Origin: Methylomarinum sp.
GTDB taxonomy: Bacteria; Pseudomonadota; Gammaproteobacteria; Methylococcales; Methylomonadaceae
NCBI GenBank assembly: GCA_013139755.1
Contig: WTAG01000162.1
Coordinates: 1-6,234, forward strand
Direction: 5' to 3'
Length of the DNA: 6,234 nucleotides
Under the pieces are notes generated by a model that worked only from the letters and a program-made list of their open reading frames with translations, did not search any database and was not told the origin of the DNA. Each line of letters begins with the position of its first letter. Within the stretch, counting starts at the first letter, position 1. This document shows, one piece after another, positions 6,144 to 6,234 of the stretch. Made by a program: the position numbers and the translations under genes.

Positions 6144-6234
6144 CTAAAAACAAGCGGCATAATCCAGAATTGCTTCTTGGCACTCAAAAAAAACACGCGG
6201 AAAATCCCTACGTATAGCTAACTTTAGGCCATAT
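6144..6234 (-). CDS. Possible C-terminal end of a convergent gene (cut by window edge)
   Basis: The minus strand is open from the right edge to a TAG at 6146-6144. It reads YGLKLAIRRDFPRV followed by FFECQEAILDYAACF as its last residues. Thirty codons without a stop can occur by chance, and I recognise no family. It is listed because it would be the natural tail of a convergent neighbour, with its stop 46 bp from the M23 stop. If it is not a gene, positions 6099-6234 are simply non-coding; no convincing terminator was seen there. Confidence 0.25.
   Translation of the reverse strand, partial: YGLKLAIRRDFPRVFFECQEAILDYAACF

Noticed and set aside
6107..6180. GCCAAGA near 6108 and TCTTGGC near 6174 as terminator arms for the xseA-M23 operon
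   Set aside because: The arms are about 57 nt apart, only 7 bp long and not followed by a T-tract. This is not enough to call a terminator.

Overview
The window looks like a stretch of an AT-rich gammaproteobacterial chromosome. The basis is protein resemblance: a proteobacterial-type XseA, a YcgR-type c-di-GMP receptor with its own N-domain, and a periplasmic M23 peptidase. A methylotroph-type gammaproteobacterium (Methylococcales) would fit, but this is an impression that the sequence cannot settle. No rRNA, tRNA, CRISPR array, intact insertion sequence or phage module was seen.

Layout. (1) Positions 1-1448, minus strand: the first 482 codons of a large soluble protein that runs off the left edge. 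It has a GTG start supported by a Shine-Dalgarno sequence and an in-frame upstream stop. I do not recognise its function. (2) Positions 1449-1771: a non-coding, dyad-rich stretch ending in a long imperfect hairpin (1711-1769). (3) Positions 1772-2377, plus strand: a heavily eroded GGDEF-EAL (cyclic-di-GMP turnover) pseudogene. Its homology starts directly after the hairpin and is interrupted by two small frameshifts and at least two internal deletions, one of which removed the EAL catalytic motif. (4) Positions 2378-2624: non-coding, with two hairpins downstream of the next gene; one is a plausible intrinsic terminator. (5) Positions 2625-2945, minus strand: a small multidrug resistance (SMR) transporter closest to the SugE/Gdx guanidinium exporters. 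(6) Positions 2946-3055: a 110-bp divergent promoter region with a perfect dyad. (7) Positions 3056-6098, plus strand: three co-directional genes, namely a YcgR-like PilZ protein, exonuclease VII large subunit (xseA), and a secreted M23/LytM peptidase whose start overlaps the xseA stop by 8 bp. (8) Positions 6099-6234: mostly non-coding, with a possible tail of a convergent minus-strand gene.

How they fit together. xseA and the M23 peptidase are very probably co-transcribed and perhaps translationally coupled, although DNA repair and cell-wall hydrolysis are not obviously linked. The YcgR-like receptor is intact while the c-di-GMP turnover gene about 0.7 kb away is dead, so the receptor must respond to c-di-GMP made elsewhere in the genome. 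I did not find a convincing new multi-gene system here. The points most worth a second look are the unrecognised left-edge protein, the decayed GGDEF-EAL gene with its abutting hairpin repeat, and a Phe for Trp change in the substrate-site region of the SMR protein.
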